Assembly: GCF_900215355.1 (NCBI RefSeq)
Contig: NZ_OBEA01000001.1
Coordinates: forward strand, 62,001-126,000
DNA: 64,000 bases
Origin: Pseudooceanicola antarcticus
GTDB taxonomy: Bacteria; Pseudomonadota; Alphaproteobacteria; Rhodobacterales; Rhodobacteraceae
Direction: 5' to 3'
Shown here: in pieces, positions 25,964 to 35,006 of the stretch
Position numbering within the stretch: position 1 is the stretch's first letter
Layout of the letters: the number at the start of each line of letters is the position of its first letter
The notes under the pieces: generated by a model
Seen by the model: only the letters and a program-made list of their open reading frames with translations
What the model was told of the DNA's origin: nothing
The model's database searches: none
Translations under genes and position numbers: made by a program

Positions 25964-26040
25964 GAAACGAGCCGGCGCGCTCTCGCGGCCGGCCATGGCT
26001 TCGGGCAGGAAACGGGCCGGCGCGCTCTCGCGCCCGGCCC
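25964..26040 (-). terminator. Tandem duplicated hairpins after ilvD
   Basis: Two copies of a roughly 30-base unit, offset by exactly 45 bases (25964-25993 and 26009-26038). Each forms a GC-rich stem around a CTCT loop (26014-26024 with 26029-26040; 25971-25979 with 25984-25993). Read on the minus strand, each stem is followed by CGTTTC. They lie 9 and 56 bases past the ilvD stop and look like duplicated transcription terminators or 3'-stabilising hairpins. If translated, they encode a repeated AGRESAPARF. Confidence 0.55.
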
Positions 26041-26048
26041 GGTTCTGA

Positions 26049-27806
26049 TCAGAGATCGGCATAGACATGCTTCTCGGCCTTGCCGCCGGGGTGGGTCACC
26101 GCGCCCAGGTAGGTGCTGCCCACCTGCTGAGCGTATTTCCACAGCGCGCCAGAGGCATAGATGGTGTCGCGCGGGCCTTTCCACTCGGCCTTGCGGGCTT
26201 CCAGCTCGGCTTCGGACAGATCCACGTCGATGGCGCCCTTGATGGCGTCGATGGTGATCATGTCGCCATCCTTCAGCAGGGCGATCGGGCCGCAATGGGC
26301 CGCTTCGGGGCCGACGTGACCGACGCAGAAGCCGCGGGTCGCGCCCGAGAAACGGCCGTCGGTGATCAGCGCCACCTTCTTGCCCATGCCCTGGCCCGAG
26401 AGGGCCGCGGTGGTGGCCAGCATCTCGCGCATGCCGGGGCCGCCCGAGGGGCCCTCGTTGCGGATGACGATGACTTCGCCTTCCTTGTACTCGCGCTTCT
26501 GCACGGCGGCGAAGGCGTCTTCCTCGCATTCAAAGACGCGGGCCGGGCCGGTGAAGACCTGCTGGTCCTCGGCCATGCCCGCCACCTTCACGATGGCGCC
26601 TTCGGGGGCGATGTTGCCCTTCAGGCCCACGACGCCACCGGTCTTGGTGATCGGCTTGTCGATGGGGAAGATGACGCGGCCGTCGGCCTCGCGGGTGATC
26701 AGGTCCAGCTCTTCGCCAAGGGAGCGGCCCGAGGCGGTCATGCAGTCCTCGTAGATCAGGCCGGCCTTGCGCAGCTCCTTCATCACCACGGGCACGCCGC
26801 CGGCGTCGAAGAGATCCTTGGCAACATAGGTGCCGCCGGGCTTCAGGTCGACGAAGTAGGGGGTCTCGCGGAAGATGTCGCAGACGTCGGTCAGGTCGAA
26901 GTCGATCCCGGCCTCATGCGCGATGGCCGGCAGGTGCAGACCGGCATTGGTCGAACCGCCGGTGCAGGCCACGACGCGGGCCGCGTTGATCAGGCTTTCC
27001 TTGGTGACGATGTCACGGGCGCGGATGTTCTTCTCGATCAGGTGCATCACGGCTCGGCCAGAGGCCTCACCATACTGGTCGCGGCTCTCGTAGGGCGCGG
27101 GCATGCCGGAAGAGTTCATCAGCGCCAGGCCGATGGCCTCGGAGACGCAGGCCATGGTGTTGGCGGTGAACTGGCCACCGCAGGCCCCGGACGAGGGGCA
27201 GGCGACGCGCTCGAGCATGTCCAGCGCGGCAGAGGACATCTGCTCGTTCTGGTGACGGCCGACGGCCTCGAACATGTCCTGGACGGTCAGGTCACGGGTG
27301 CGGAAATCCTCGGGGATCTCGTCGACCTGGGGCGCCTTGCCCGGCAGGATCGAGCCACCGTAGATGAAGACGGAAGGCACGTTCAGACGCACCATGGCCA
27401 TCATCATGCCCGGCAGCGACTTGTCGCAGCCCGCCAGGCCCACCACGGCGTCGTAGCAGTGGCCACGCATGGTCAGCTCGACGGTGTCGGCGATGGCTTC
27501 GCGCGAAGCCAGCGAAGAGCGCATGCCCTCGTGGCCCATGGCGATGCCGTCGGTGACGGTGATGGTGGTGAATTCGCGCGGCGTGCCCTCTGCGGCCTTC
27601 ACGCCCAGCTTCACGGCCTGGGCCTGGCGGTTGAGCGCGATGTTACAGGGCGCGGCCTCGTTCCAGCAGGTGGCGACACCGATCAGGGGGCGGTGAATCT
27701 CGTCCTCCGAGAGGCCCATGGCATAGAGATAGGACCGATGCGGTGCCCGCGCCGGACCTTCGGTCACGTGACGGCTGGGCAGTTTGGACTTGTCGAACTT
27801 CGTCAT
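26049..27806 (-). CDS. ilvD: Dihydroxy-acid dehydratase
   Basis: Iron-sulfur enzyme of isoleucine and valine biosynthesis, converting 2,3-dihydroxy-3-methyl acids to 2-oxo acids; 585 aa. Features are [20 protein letters not shown] at the start, [20 protein letters not shown], the cysteine motif [28 protein letters not shown] and [12 protein letters not shown]. The length is typical. The ATG at 27806 is preceded by GGGGGAG; the longer frame to 28082 crosses the divergent intergenic region. It is divergent from a CPBP protease gene, and the gap between them contains repeated CGATTGC motifs. Confidence 0.97.
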   Translation of the reverse strand: MTKFDKSKLPSRHVTEGPARAPHRSYLYAMGLSEDEIHRPLIGVATCWNEAAPCNIALNRQAQAVKLGVKAAEGTPREFTTITVTDGIAMGHEGMRSSLASREAIADTVELTMRGHCYDAVVGLAGCDKSLPGMMMAMVRLNVPSVFIYGGSILPGKAPQVDEIPEDFRTRDLTVQDMFEAVGRHQNEQMSSAALDMLERVACPSSGACGGQFTANTMACVSEAIGLALMNSSGMPAPYESRDQYGEASGRAVMHLIEKNIRARDIVTKESLINAARVVACTGGSTNAGLHLPAIAHEAGIDFDLTDVCDIFRETPYFVDLKPGGTYVAKDLFDAGGVPVVMKELRKAGLIYEDCMTASGRSLGEELDLITREADGRVIFPIDKPITKTGGVVGLKGNIAPEGAIVKVAGMAEDQQVFTGPARVFECEEDAFAAVQKREYKEGEVIVIRNEGPSGGPGMREMLATTAALSGQGMGKKVALITDGRFSGATRGFCVGHVGPEAAHCGPIALLKDGDMITIDAIKGAIDVDLSEAELEARKAEWKGPRDTIYASGALWKYAQQVGSTYLGAVTHPGGKAEKHVYADL

Positions 27807-27871
27807 GGAAGCGGCTCCCCCGAGATCTTTTGGCTGGCATGGGGATAAATGACGCATGGGCGCCGCACAAG

Positions 27872-28030
27872 GGCGATTGCACGGCGGCGATTGCACGGCC
27901 CGTGGCCGCGGGGCAATGCCGCCGTCCCGGGCGGCCGAACGCGCGCGCCGACACACGGCGAGGCAATCGGGCGGGCAATCGGGTGGGCGATCACTCCTCA
28001 CCCGCCCCTGCGGCAACGATGGGCGATTGC
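27872..28030. repeat. Short direct and inverted repeats in the ilvD/CPBP divergent promoter
   Basis: Five copies of CGATTGC or its complement GCAATCG lie in about 160 bases: forward at 27874, 27888 and 28024, reverse at 27963 and 27975. Two are part of a perfect 14-bp tandem repeat GGCGATTGCACGGC (27872-27885, 27886-27899). Two are part of a 12-bp near-perfect tandem repeat GGCAATCGGGCG/GGCAATCGGGTG (27962-27985). The location between divergent starts suggests binding sites for a regulator. Confidence 0.5.
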
Positions 28031-28062
28031 GGGCAGGATGACGCGGCGCTAGCTTGCGGCGC

Positions 28063-28914
28063 ATGAGCCCCGACGACCCCACCTCCGCGCCGCGCTGGCA
28101 AGACGATCCACCGGCCCTCTGGCGTACCGGCGCGGGGCTTTGCCTCTTCGCGGTGCTCTACTCGGTGCTGATCGGGCTGTGGTTCGTGGCCGCCACGCCA
28201 CCGCTGGCCCGGCTGCTGCCCGGACCGCAGGCGCTTAGCCTGCTGATGCTCTATTCCTTCGCCACCGCGCTGCTGGCCCTGGCGCTGGTGATGTGGCTGC
28301 TGCACGGGCGCGGACCGGGCACGGTCGCGGGGGCGCCGGGCCTCCTTCTGCGGCAGGCGCTGCGGGTGGCGCTCTACGTGCTGCCGGTGATCGCGGTGGT
28401 GGCCCTGGTGCCCCTGCCCGAGGCCTTCACCCCCTCGCGCAACCTCGAGACCGGGCGCTGGCTGTCGCTTCTGCCGCTGGCCCTCCTGGGGGTCGCCATC
28501 CAGATCGCCGCCGAGGAATTCCTCTTCCGCGGCTACCTGCAAAGCCGGTTGCAGGCGCGTTTCCGCCACCGGGGCCTGTGGATCGGTCTGCCGGCGCTGC
28601 TCTTCGGCGTCCTGCACTTCGACCTCTCTGCCGGAGACAACGCCCCCTGGTTCGTCCTCTACGCCACGCTCTTCGGTCTCGCCGCGGGCGATCTGACCGC
28701 GCGGGCCGGCACGCTTGGCCCGGCACTGGCGCTGCATTTCCTCAACAATGCCATCGCCCTGACCCTGCTGTCCTTCCCCGACGAACTGGGCGGGCTGGCG
28801 CTTTTCCACCTGCCGCTGTCCTCCGATGACCCGGCGCTGTTGCAGATGATCCCCATCGAGCTGGCCTCGACCGGAGTGCTCTGGCTGGCCGGACGGGTGG
28901 CGCTCGGAAGATGA
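28063..28914 (+). CDS. CPBP family intramembrane glutamic protease (first copy)
   Basis: Membrane protein of about 283 aa with six or more hydrophobic segments and the CPBP/Abi signature: [15 protein letters not shown] (motif 1, paired Glu and Arg), [12 protein letters not shown] (motif 2 His) and [14 protein letters not shown] (motif 3). The family includes Rce1-like CAAX proteases and bacteriocin self-immunity proteins. Start at the ATG at 28063, after which no ribosome-binding site is obvious. The stop overlaps a second CPBP gene (ATGA), so two paralogues are co-translated. Confidence 0.88.
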   Translation: MSPDDPTSAPRWQDDPPALWRTGAGLCLFAVLYSVLIGLWFVAATPPLARLLPGPQALSLLMLYSFATALLALALVMWLLHGRGPGTVAGAPGLLLRQALRVALYVLPVIAVVALVPLPEAFTPSRNLETGRWLSLLPLALLGVAIQIAAEEFLFRGYLQSRLQARFRHRGLWIGLPALLFGVLHFDLSAGDNAPWFVLYATLFGLAAGDLTARAGTLGPALALHFLNNAIALTLLSFPDELGGLALFHLPLSSDDPALLQMIPIELASTGVLWLAGRVALGR

Positions 28915-29849
28915 GAAGCCTGCAACTGCCCCCGCCGCCGCAGGGCTACGAGCCCTACGAGGCGCTCATCGCCCCGGCCCGCGCCAGCGCCCAGCTCTGG
29001 CGGCTGGTGCTGGGCCTGGCGATCTGCGAGGCCGCCTTCGCCCTGGCGATCTACGGGTTCGACGAGGCGATGATGATGCTCTCGCCCCGGCTGTCGGACC
29101 AGATCTATCGCGGCGACACGCCCCTGGGGCTGATCCTGCAACTGACCTCCTACGGCTTCCTCGGAGCGGCGACGCTCTTCGTGGTCGAGAAGCTGCATGA
29201 TCGCCAGGCAGGCGATCTCTTCGGTCCCAAGGGCGGCAACCGCTGGTGGCTGCGCCGGGCCTTCGGCGGGGCGATGCTGTTCTACATCGTCATCCAGTTC
29301 CTGCCGCCCTGGGGCGATTTCGCCGCGGTCGAAGAGCGTCGCAGCCTCGTGGCCTGGACCCTTACCCTGCCCTTCGGGCTGCTGGCGCTGCTGGTGCAGA
29401 CCGGTTCGGAAGAGCTGCTCTACCGGGGCTACCTGCAAAGCCAGATCGCCGCGCGCTTCGACAATCCCGCCATCTGGATGGTGCTGCCCAATATCGTCTT
29501 CGCCAGCGTCCACTGGTCCGAAACCGCCACCTGGGCCGAGAACTGGCAATATGTCATCTGGGCCTTCTGCTTCGGCCTGGCCTGCTCTGACCTGGTGGCG
29601 CGCTCGGGCCGGCTGGTCACGGCCATCGGGCTGCACCTGGCCAATAATGCCTTTGCTTTCATATTCTTCGGCGAAGTGCGCGGGATGGACTCGGGCCTCG
29701 CGCTGTTCCTCTTCCCCGAGATCCCCGACATGCCGGACGCCCCCGGCGGCGGCGATCCGGGCGGGCCGATCATCACGCTCCAGCTGCTCATGGAGCTGGC
29801 CGTCCTGGCCCTTGCCTGGCTTTCCGCAAGGCTTGCGGTCAGGCGCTGA
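28911..29849 (+). CDS. CPBP family intramembrane glutamic protease (second copy)
   Basis: A 312-residue membrane protein with a proline-rich N-terminus (LPPPPQGYEPYEAL). The CPBP motifs are QTGSEELLYRGYLQSQIAAR (motif 1), IVFASVHWSETATWAENWQY (motif 2 His) and AIGLHLANNAFAFIFF (motif 3). The tail has a proline/aspartate/glycine linker before a last membrane segment. It overlaps the first CPBP gene by four bases and differs in sequence from it, so duplication is old. It lies 62 bases before accD. Confidence 0.87.
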   Translation: MRSLQLPPPPQGYEPYEALIAPARASAQLWRLVLGLAICEAAFALAIYGFDEAMMMLSPRLSDQIYRGDTPLGLILQLTSYGFLGAATLFVVEKLHDRQAGDLFGPKGGNRWWLRRAFGGAMLFYIVIQFLPPWGDFAAVEERRSLVAWTLTLPFGLLALLVQTGSEELLYRGYLQSQIAARFDNPAIWMVLPNIVFASVHWSETATWAENWQYVIWAFCFGLACSDLVARSGRLVTAIGLHLANNAFAFIFFGEVRGMDSGLALFLFPEIPDMPDAPGGGDPGGPIITLQLLMELAVLALAWLSARLAVRR

Positions 29850-29911
29850 TTGCATTCTGCCTCAAGCCCGCATATCTCAGGGCGCGACGGAAACGCCAAA
29901 AAGAGCCCACG

Positions 29912-30898
29912 ATGAACTGGATCAGCAATTACGTCCGGCCGCGGATCAACTCGATCTTCTCTCGCAGGGAAGTGCCCGAGAACCTCTGGTCCAAATGCGA
30001 CAGCTGCGGGACGATGCTGTTCCACCGGGAGCTGAAAGAGAACCTGAACGTCTGCACCTCCTGCGGGCATCACATGGGGATCTCTCCGCGCGCCCGCTTC
30101 AAGTCGCTCTTCGACGGCGGCATCTTCACCCAGGTCGAAGTGCCCGAGCCGGTCGCCGACCCGCTGCACTTCCGTGACCAGAAGAAATACCCCGACCGCA
30201 TGCGCGAGGCCCGCCGCAAGACGGCCGAGCATGAAGCCATGCTGGTTGCCGAAGGCGAGATCGGCCGCACGCATATCGTCGCCGCCGCGCAGGACTTCAG
30301 CTTCATGGGCGGTTCCATGGGGATGTACGTGGGCAATGCGATCATCGCCGCCGCCGAGCGCGCGGTGATGAAGAAATGCCCGCTGATCCTGTTCTCCGCC
30401 GCCGGTGGCGCGCGGATGCAGGAAGGCATCCTGTCGCTGATGCAGATGCCCCGCACCACGGTGGCGGTGCAGATGCTGAAGGAAGCGGGCCTGCCCTATA
30501 TCGTCGTGCTGACCCACCCCACCACCGGTGGCGTGACGGCCTCCTACGCGATGCTGGGCGACGTGCAGATCGCCGAGCCCAATGCGCTCATCTGCTTCGC
30601 CGGTCCGCGCGTCATCGAGCAGACCATCCGCGAGCAGCTGCCCGAGGGCTTCCAGCGCGCCGAGTACCTGCTGGACCACGGCATGCTGGACCGCGTGACC
30701 CCGCGCCCCAAGATGCGCGAAGAGCTGATCACCATCACCCGCATGCTGCTGGGTCTGCCTCCGGCGGTCATGGGCGATCTGCCGCCCCCGGCCTCCATGG
30801 TCGACGAGCTGCCCGAGACCCCCGAGGCCGGAGCAGAAAAGACCGCCTCCGAAGCCGCGCCCGGTGAGGCGCCCCAGGAAAGCCCTGAGAAAAAGTGA
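29912..30898 (+). CDS. accD: Acetyl-CoA carboxylase carboxyltransferase subunit beta
   Basis: Beta subunit of the carboxyltransferase that forms malonyl-CoA for fatty-acid synthesis, 328 aa. It has the N-terminal zinc ribbon (CDSCGTML then CTSCGHHM), FMGGSMGMYVGNAIIAAAER, the biotin-substrate loop LILFSAAGGARMQEGILSLM and VLTHPTTGGVTASYAMLGDV. The C-terminal 30 residues form a divergent acidic, alanine- and proline-rich tail. It is coupled by a GTGA overlap to folC, an arrangement found widely in bacteria. Confidence 0.97.
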   Translation: MNWISNYVRPRINSIFSRREVPENLWSKCDSCGTMLFHRELKENLNVCTSCGHHMGISPRARFKSLFDGGIFTQVEVPEPVADPLHFRDQKKYPDRMREARRKTAEHEAMLVAEGEIGRTHIVAAAQDFSFMGGSMGMYVGNAIIAAAERAVMKKCPLILFSAAGGARMQEGILSLMQMPRTTVAVQMLKEAGLPYIVVLTHPTTGGVTASYAMLGDVQIAEPNALICFAGPRVIEQTIREQLPEGFQRAEYLLDHGMLDRVTPRPKMREELITITRMLLGLPPAVMGDLPPPASMVDELPETPEAGAEKTASEAAPGEAPQESPEKK

Positions 30899-32190
30899 CC
30901 CAGACCGGTTCCGACGCGCTTCTGGCGCGCATGATGCAGCTGCATCCCAAGGTCATCGACCTTTCGCTTGACCGTATCCGCACCCTGCTGGGCCAGCTGG
31001 GCCATCCCGAGGCCAGCCTGCCGCCGGTGATCCACCTGGCGGGCACCAATGGCAAGGGCTCGACCCTGGCCATGCTGCGCGCGGGTATCGAGGGCGCGGG
31101 GCAAAGCATCCATGCCTATACCTCGCCGCACCTGGTCAGCTTCCACGAGCGCATTCGCCTGTCCGGCAAGCTGATCTCGGAAGAGGCGCTGACCTCGCTG
31201 CTGCAAGAGGTGCTGGACACCAACGCCGGCGAGCCGATCACCTTCTTCGAGATCACCAATGCCGCCGCCTTCCTGGCCTATGCCCGCCAGCCCGCGGACT
31301 ACGTGCTGCTGGAAACCGGCCTGGGCGGGATCTACGATTCCACCAATGTGGTCGATCAGCCCGCGATGACCATCATCACCCCGATCTCCAAGGACCACGA
31401 AGGCTTCCTTGGCGATACGCTGGCCAAGATCGCCTGGTCGAAGGCCGGGATCATCAAGCGCGGCGTGCCCTGCGTCGTCGGCCCCCAGCCCGAAGAGGCG
31501 CTGGAAGTGATCGAAGAAACCGCCAACCGCCTTGGCGCCCCGCTGCTGGTCTATGGCCAGCACTGGCATGTCAGCGAAGAGCGCGGACGCCTCGTCTTCC
31601 AGGACGAGAACGGCCTGCTGGATCTGCCCCTGCCCGCCCTGCGCGGCCCGCACCAGATCCAGAACGCCGGTGCGGCGCTGGCCGCCCTGCGCGCGCTCGG
31701 CTTCGACGACACCGCCTGCGAGGCGGCGATGACCGATGCCGAATGGCCCGCCCGCCTGCAGCGCCTGACCGAGGGCCGCCTGGCCCGTCTGGCGCCCGAG
31801 GCAGAACTCTGGCTGGATGGCGGTCACAACCCCTCTGCGGGCGAGGCGCTGGCCGAGTTCCTCGGCAGCCTGCCCGAGCGGCCCACGCATCTGATCTGCG
31901 GCATGATCAACACCAAGGACGCGGGCGGCTACCTGCGCCCCCTCGCCCCCCATGCCGCCAGCCTGACCACGCTGACCATCCCCGATGAGCCCGCCGCCGT
32001 CACGGCCGCCGAACTCGCCGCAAAGGCGTACGAAAGCGGCCATGAGACCCATGAGGGCAGCAGCGTCGAAGAGGCCCTGGCCGCCATTGTGGCAAAGGAG
32101 CCCGCGGCGCGTATCCTCTTCTGCGGATCGCTCTATTTCGCCGGTCACGTGCTGCGACGGGACGACGAGGCCCTTTCAGCGCAGGGTTGA
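30895..32190 (+). CDS. folC: Folylpolyglutamate synthase / dihydrofolate synthase
   Basis: ATP-dependent ligase adding glutamate to folates, 431 aa. It shows HLAGTNGKGSTLAMLRAGIE (P-loop), YTSPHLVSFHERIRLSGK (omega-loop region), LLETGLGGIYDSTNVV and ISKDHEGFLGDTLAKIAWSK, followed by the C-terminal Mur-ligase-like domain with LWLDGGHNPSAGEALAEFL. The GTG start overlaps the accD stop. After its stop there are 368 bases without a gene. Confidence 0.95.
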   Translation: MTQTGSDALLARMMQLHPKVIDLSLDRIRTLLGQLGHPEASLPPVIHLAGTNGKGSTLAMLRAGIEGAGQSIHAYTSPHLVSFHERIRLSGKLISEEALTSLLQEVLDTNAGEPITFFEITNAAAFLAYARQPADYVLLETGLGGIYDSTNVVDQPAMTIITPISKDHEGFLGDTLAKIAWSKAGIIKRGVPCVVGPQPEEALEVIEETANRLGAPLLVYGQHWHVSEERGRLVFQDENGLLDLPLPALRGPHQIQNAGAALAALRALGFDDTACEAAMTDAEWPARLQRLTEGRLARLAPEAELWLDGGHNPSAGEALAEFLGSLPERPTHLICGMINTKDAGGYLRPLAPHAASLTTLTIPDEPAAVTAAELAAKAYESGHETHEGSSVEEALAAIVAKEPAARILFCGSLYFAGHVLRRDDEALSAQG

Positions 32191-32268
32191 GCGCTGGTTG
32201 GGCGTTTTTTCCGCACATGAAGAGCGACTCGTAAAGGGTTGATCCGAATCACCTTTCCGAATCGCCAG

Positions 32269-32340
32269 TTGACCGGCCAGTCAAAAGTGCCGGAAACCTG
32301 ATTCGTTTGCCATTGACCGATTCGAGATGATTCGCATAAA
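32269..32340 (+). promoter_or_regulatory. Promoter-like region with dyad and GATTCG repeats
   Basis: TTGACCGGCCAGTCAA (32269-32284) has 5-bp arms TTGAC/GTCAA around a near-symmetric centre. Further on, TTGACC (32313-32318) and CATAAA (32335-32340) are 16 bases apart, like a sigma-70 promoter. GATTCG occurs at 32300, 32319 and 32329, with CGAATC at 32245 and 32258. No protein gene follows on this strand within 1.4 kb, so the product could be a non-coding RNA. Confidence 0.35.
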
Positions 32341-32345
32341 GTCCT

Positions 32346-32480
32346 TTTAGATCAGGCATTCATCCGCATGGTACGGGCCGCACAGCAGCCTATCACCGCG
32401 TTTCGCACCATGTCGCAGGCTTGGGATCTATCGGGCAGAACCATGGGGGTCGCTAGAACGGCCCCCTTCTGCATTTTCGG
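32346..32480 (+). ncRNA. Candidate small RNA between folC and zapE
   Basis: Inferred transcript from the promoter-like pair ending at 32340 to the hairpin GGGGGTCG / CGGCCCCC (32445-32452 and 32459-32466, six-base loop), which is followed by TTCTGCATTTT. The T-run is weak, so termination is uncertain. There is no conserved-family match that I recognise. Confidence 0.2.
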
Positions 32481-32511
32481 ACCTTTGCAGTTTCGACCCA
32501 TTGCATTTCGG
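32470..32511. repeat. Three degenerate 16-bp direct repeats
   Basis: TGCATTTTCGG (from 32470), TGCAGTTTCGA (from 32486) and TGCATTTCGGG (from 32502) start exactly 16 bases apart. The similarity is too regular to be typical background in this GC-rich sequence. They lie directly after the hairpin and before the zapE stop. No function is known. Confidence 0.35.
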
Positions 32512-32558
32512 GGGCGGCTCGAAGGACGGGGTTCACCCCGCCAACCCACCTTCCGACG

Positions 32559-33635
32559 CTACGCCTCCTCGGCGCCCCAATCCTTGTCCTGCATCTCGCG
32601 CAGACGGCTGGCGGTACGCTCGAACTCGAACACACCCTCGCCCTCCAGGTAGAGGCTTTCGGGCTCATCGGCGGCGGAACAGATCAGCCGCACCTTCGCC
32701 TCGTAGAGCGCATCGACCAGCGTCACGAAACGCTTGGCCTCGTTGAAATTGCTGCGCCCGAGGCAGGGGATGTCCTCGAGGATCAGCACCTCGACCGCCT
32801 CGGCAATCGCCAGGTAGTCGCCCGGCCCCAGCATGGCCCCGCAGAGGTCATGGAACCGCGCCCGGCCCACGCCCGAGCGATAGGCCGGCAGCACCACCTC
32901 GCGGCCCTTGATCTTCAGCACCAATGGCTCCCCCGCGCCCTGCTCTCCGGTCAGGTCGTGCCAATAGGCATCCAGCTGTTCCCGCGCCGCCTTGTTGGCG
33001 GGGTGGAAATAGACCTGCGCGCCCGAGAGCCGGTGCTGGCGGTAGTCATGCGGACTGGCCAGCTCATGCACCACCAGCTGCTCCTTGATCAGCGCGATGA
33101 AGGGCAGGAAGAGCTGACGGTTCAGCCCGTTCTTGTAGAGATCATCCGGCACCCGGTTCGAGGTGGTCACCACCACCACGCCGGCGGCAAAGAGCGCCTC
33201 GAAGAGGCGACCGACGATCATTGCATCGGTGATGTCGGTGATCTGCATCTCGTCGAAGGCCAGCACGCGCAGCTCGGCGGTGATCTTGTCGACCACCGGC
33301 TTCAGGCTGTCCTCGACGCCGGCCTTGCGGGCGGCATGCATGCCCTCGTGGATCTCCTGCATGAAGGCGTGGAAGTGGACCCGGCGCACCGGCACGTCCA
33401 GCCCCTCGACGAAGAGATCCATCAGCATCGACTTGCCGCGCCCGACACCGCCCCACAGGTAGAGGCCCTTCGGCGCCTCGGGGGCTTTCCTGCGCCCGAA
33501 GAAGCCGCGCTTCACCGGGGCCTTCAGCCCTTCGGCGATACGGTCGAACTCGGGCAGGACATGCTCCTGCGCGGGATCGGGGCGGATCTCTCCGCTGGCG
33601 ACACGGGCGTGGTAGAGGTCGGAAAGGCGCTTCAT
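32559..33635 (-). CDS. zapE: Cell division protein ZapE (AFG1-like ATPase)
   Basis: Predicted AFG1-family ATPase of 358 aa. ZapE acts at the Z-ring in other bacteria, and mitochondrial AFG1 proteins aid respiratory-complex turnover. It has LYLWGGVGRGKSMLMDLFVE (Walker A), VRRVHFHAFMQEIHEGMH, VLAFDEMQITDITDAMIVGR (Walker B) and VVVVTTSNRVPDDLYKNGLN (sensor 1). The start at MKRLSDLYHARV is chosen because upstream residues are unlike the family. It is divergent from an MFS gene 127 bases away. Confidence 0.93.
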   Translation of the reverse strand: MKRLSDLYHARVASGEIRPDPAQEHVLPEFDRIAEGLKAPVKRGFFGRRKAPEAPKGLYLWGGVGRGKSMLMDLFVEGLDVPVRRVHFHAFMQEIHEGMHAARKAGVEDSLKPVVDKITAELRVLAFDEMQITDITDAMIVGRLFEALFAAGVVVVTTSNRVPDDLYKNGLNRQLFLPFIALIKEQLVVHELASPHDYRQHRLSGAQVYFHPANKAAREQLDAYWHDLTGEQGAGEPLVLKIKGREVVLPAYRSGVGRARFHDLCGAMLGPGDYLAIAEAVEVLILEDIPCLGRSNFNEAKRFVTLVDALYEAKVRLICSAADEPESLYLEGEGVFEFERTASRLREMQDKDWGAEEA

Positions 33636-33761
33636 GCGGCGGTGATAATACGCCACCGCCCGCCGGGAAAGCGCACAATGCGGAATGGCGGCTTTCACAA
33701 AGGCTGAATTGACGTGGCAGCATTCCTGCCTAATCTGCCCGCAACCTTCGGAGGACCCCCA

Positions 33762-35006
33762 ATGCAAGCCTCAGCTCGCCTTTTCACCCCCGTGCTGATC
33801 GCGGGCTGTCTGATCATCCTCGTCAATTTCGCCATCCGCGCCAGTTTCGGCGTCTTCCAGATCCCGATCGCGGAAGAGTTCAACTGGATGCGCGCCGACT
33901 TCAGCCTGGCCATCGCCATCCAGAACCTGGCCTGGGGCATCGGCCAGCCGCTCTTCGGTGCCTTCGCTGAAAAGCTGGGCGACCGGCTGGCAATCATCCT
34001 GGGCGCGCTGATCTACTCCGTAGGCCTCGTGCTGTCCTCCTTCGCGGTGACGCCCGAGGCGCATTGGGGCCTCGAGATCCTGGTGGGCTTCGGCATCGCC
34101 GGCACCGGTTTCGGCGTCATCCTCGCGGTGGTGGGCCGCGCCTCTTCGGCCGAGAACCGATCCATGTCGCTGGCCATCGCCACGGCGGCGGGCAGCGCGG
34201 GCCAGGTCGTCGGCGCGCCGGTGGCGGAATTCCTGCTGGGCATGATGCCCTGGCAGAACGTCTTCCTGGTCTTCGCCGCCGCGATCCTGGCGGTGCTTCT
34301 GCTGCTGCCGATGATGCGCACCCAGACGCCGCCTGCCTCCAAGGCAGAGCTGGAAGAGAGCCTGGGCCAGATCCTGCTGCGCGCCGGCAAGGACCCGACC
34401 TTCGCGATGATATTCCTCGGCTTCTTCTCCTGCGGCTACCAGCTGGCCTTCATCACCGCCCACTTCCCCGCCTTCGTGACCGAGCTCTGCGGCCCCATTG
34501 CCTCGGGCAGCATCCTGGCCAACATCGGGATCGAGACCACCTCGGCGCTCGGCGCCATCGCCATCTCGCTGATCGGGGTGTTCAACATCGGCGGCACGCT
34601 GCTGGCGGGCTACCTGGGCAAGACGCTGCCCAAGAAGTACCTGCTGGCAGGCATCTACACCCTGCGCACCATCGTGGCGGGGGTCTTCATCCTGATGCCG
34701 ATCACGCCCGGTTCCGTGCTGTTGTTCTCCGCCCTGATGGGTGGGCTCTGGCTGGCAACGGTGCCGCTGACGAGCGGTCTGATCGCGCATATCTACGGCA
34801 TGCGCTACATGGGCACGCTCTATGGCATCGTCTTCCTCAGCCACCAGATCGGCGGCTTCATGGGGGTCTGGCTGGGCGGCAAGATGTACGACATCCACGG
34901 CGATTACACGCTGGTCTGGTGGATTGGCGTCGGTGTCGGCGCCTTCTCGGCCCTGATTCACCTGCCGGTACGCGAGGATCGCAGCGAGCGCCCGCTGGCG
35001 GCCTAG
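33762..35006 (+). CDS. MFS transporter
   Basis: Twelve-segment major facilitator, 414 aa. The first membrane helix is FTPVLIAGCLIILVNFAIRA, and there are others such as GVILAVVGRASSAENRSMSL and VFLVFAAAILAVLLLLPMM. The second half (IGVFNIGGTLLAGYLGKTLP) has the repeated MFS GxL-x-D/R-type loop. The lack of a typical sugar-phosphate signature and the early GVFQIPIAEEF suggest the OFA/CynX-like group, but the substrate is unknown. GGAGG lies upstream of the ATG. Confidence 0.9.
   Translation: MQASARLFTPVLIAGCLIILVNFAIRASFGVFQIPIAEEFNWMRADFSLAIAIQNLAWGIGQPLFGAFAEKLGDRLAIILGALIYSVGLVLSSFAVTPEAHWGLEILVGFGIAGTGFGVILAVVGRASSAENRSMSLAIATAAGSAGQVVGAPVAEFLLGMMPWQNVFLVFAAAILAVLLLLPMMRTQTPPASKAELEESLGQILLRAGKDPTFAMIFLGFFSCGYQLAFITAHFPAFVTELCGPIASGSILANIGIETTSALGAIAISLIGVFNIGGTLLAGYLGKTLPKKYLLAGIYTLRTIVAGVFILMPITPGSVLLFSALMGGLWLATVPLTSGLIAHIYGMRYMGTLYGIVFLSHQIGGFMGVWLGGKMYDIHGDYTLVWWIGVGVGAFSALIHLPVREDRSERPLAA

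Larger units (their letters stand above)
32191..32558. other. Gene-free region between folC and zapE
   Basis: This 368-base stretch has no credible protein gene; an open frame at 32368-32652 runs into zapE on the opposite strand. It holds a cluster of GATTCG/CGAATC motifs, a TTGAC-N6-GTCAA dyad, a promoter-like pair at 32313-32340, a stable hairpin at 32445-32466 and three degenerate 16-bp-spaced repeats at 32470-32511. Base composition here is AT-richer than the flanks. Confidence 0.6.

Noticed and set aside
32368-32652. Plus-strand open frame of 94 codons between folC and zapE
   Set aside because: It runs 94 bases into the end of zapE on the opposite strand, has a weak start and carries no family pattern; a structured RNA is a better explanation for the region.
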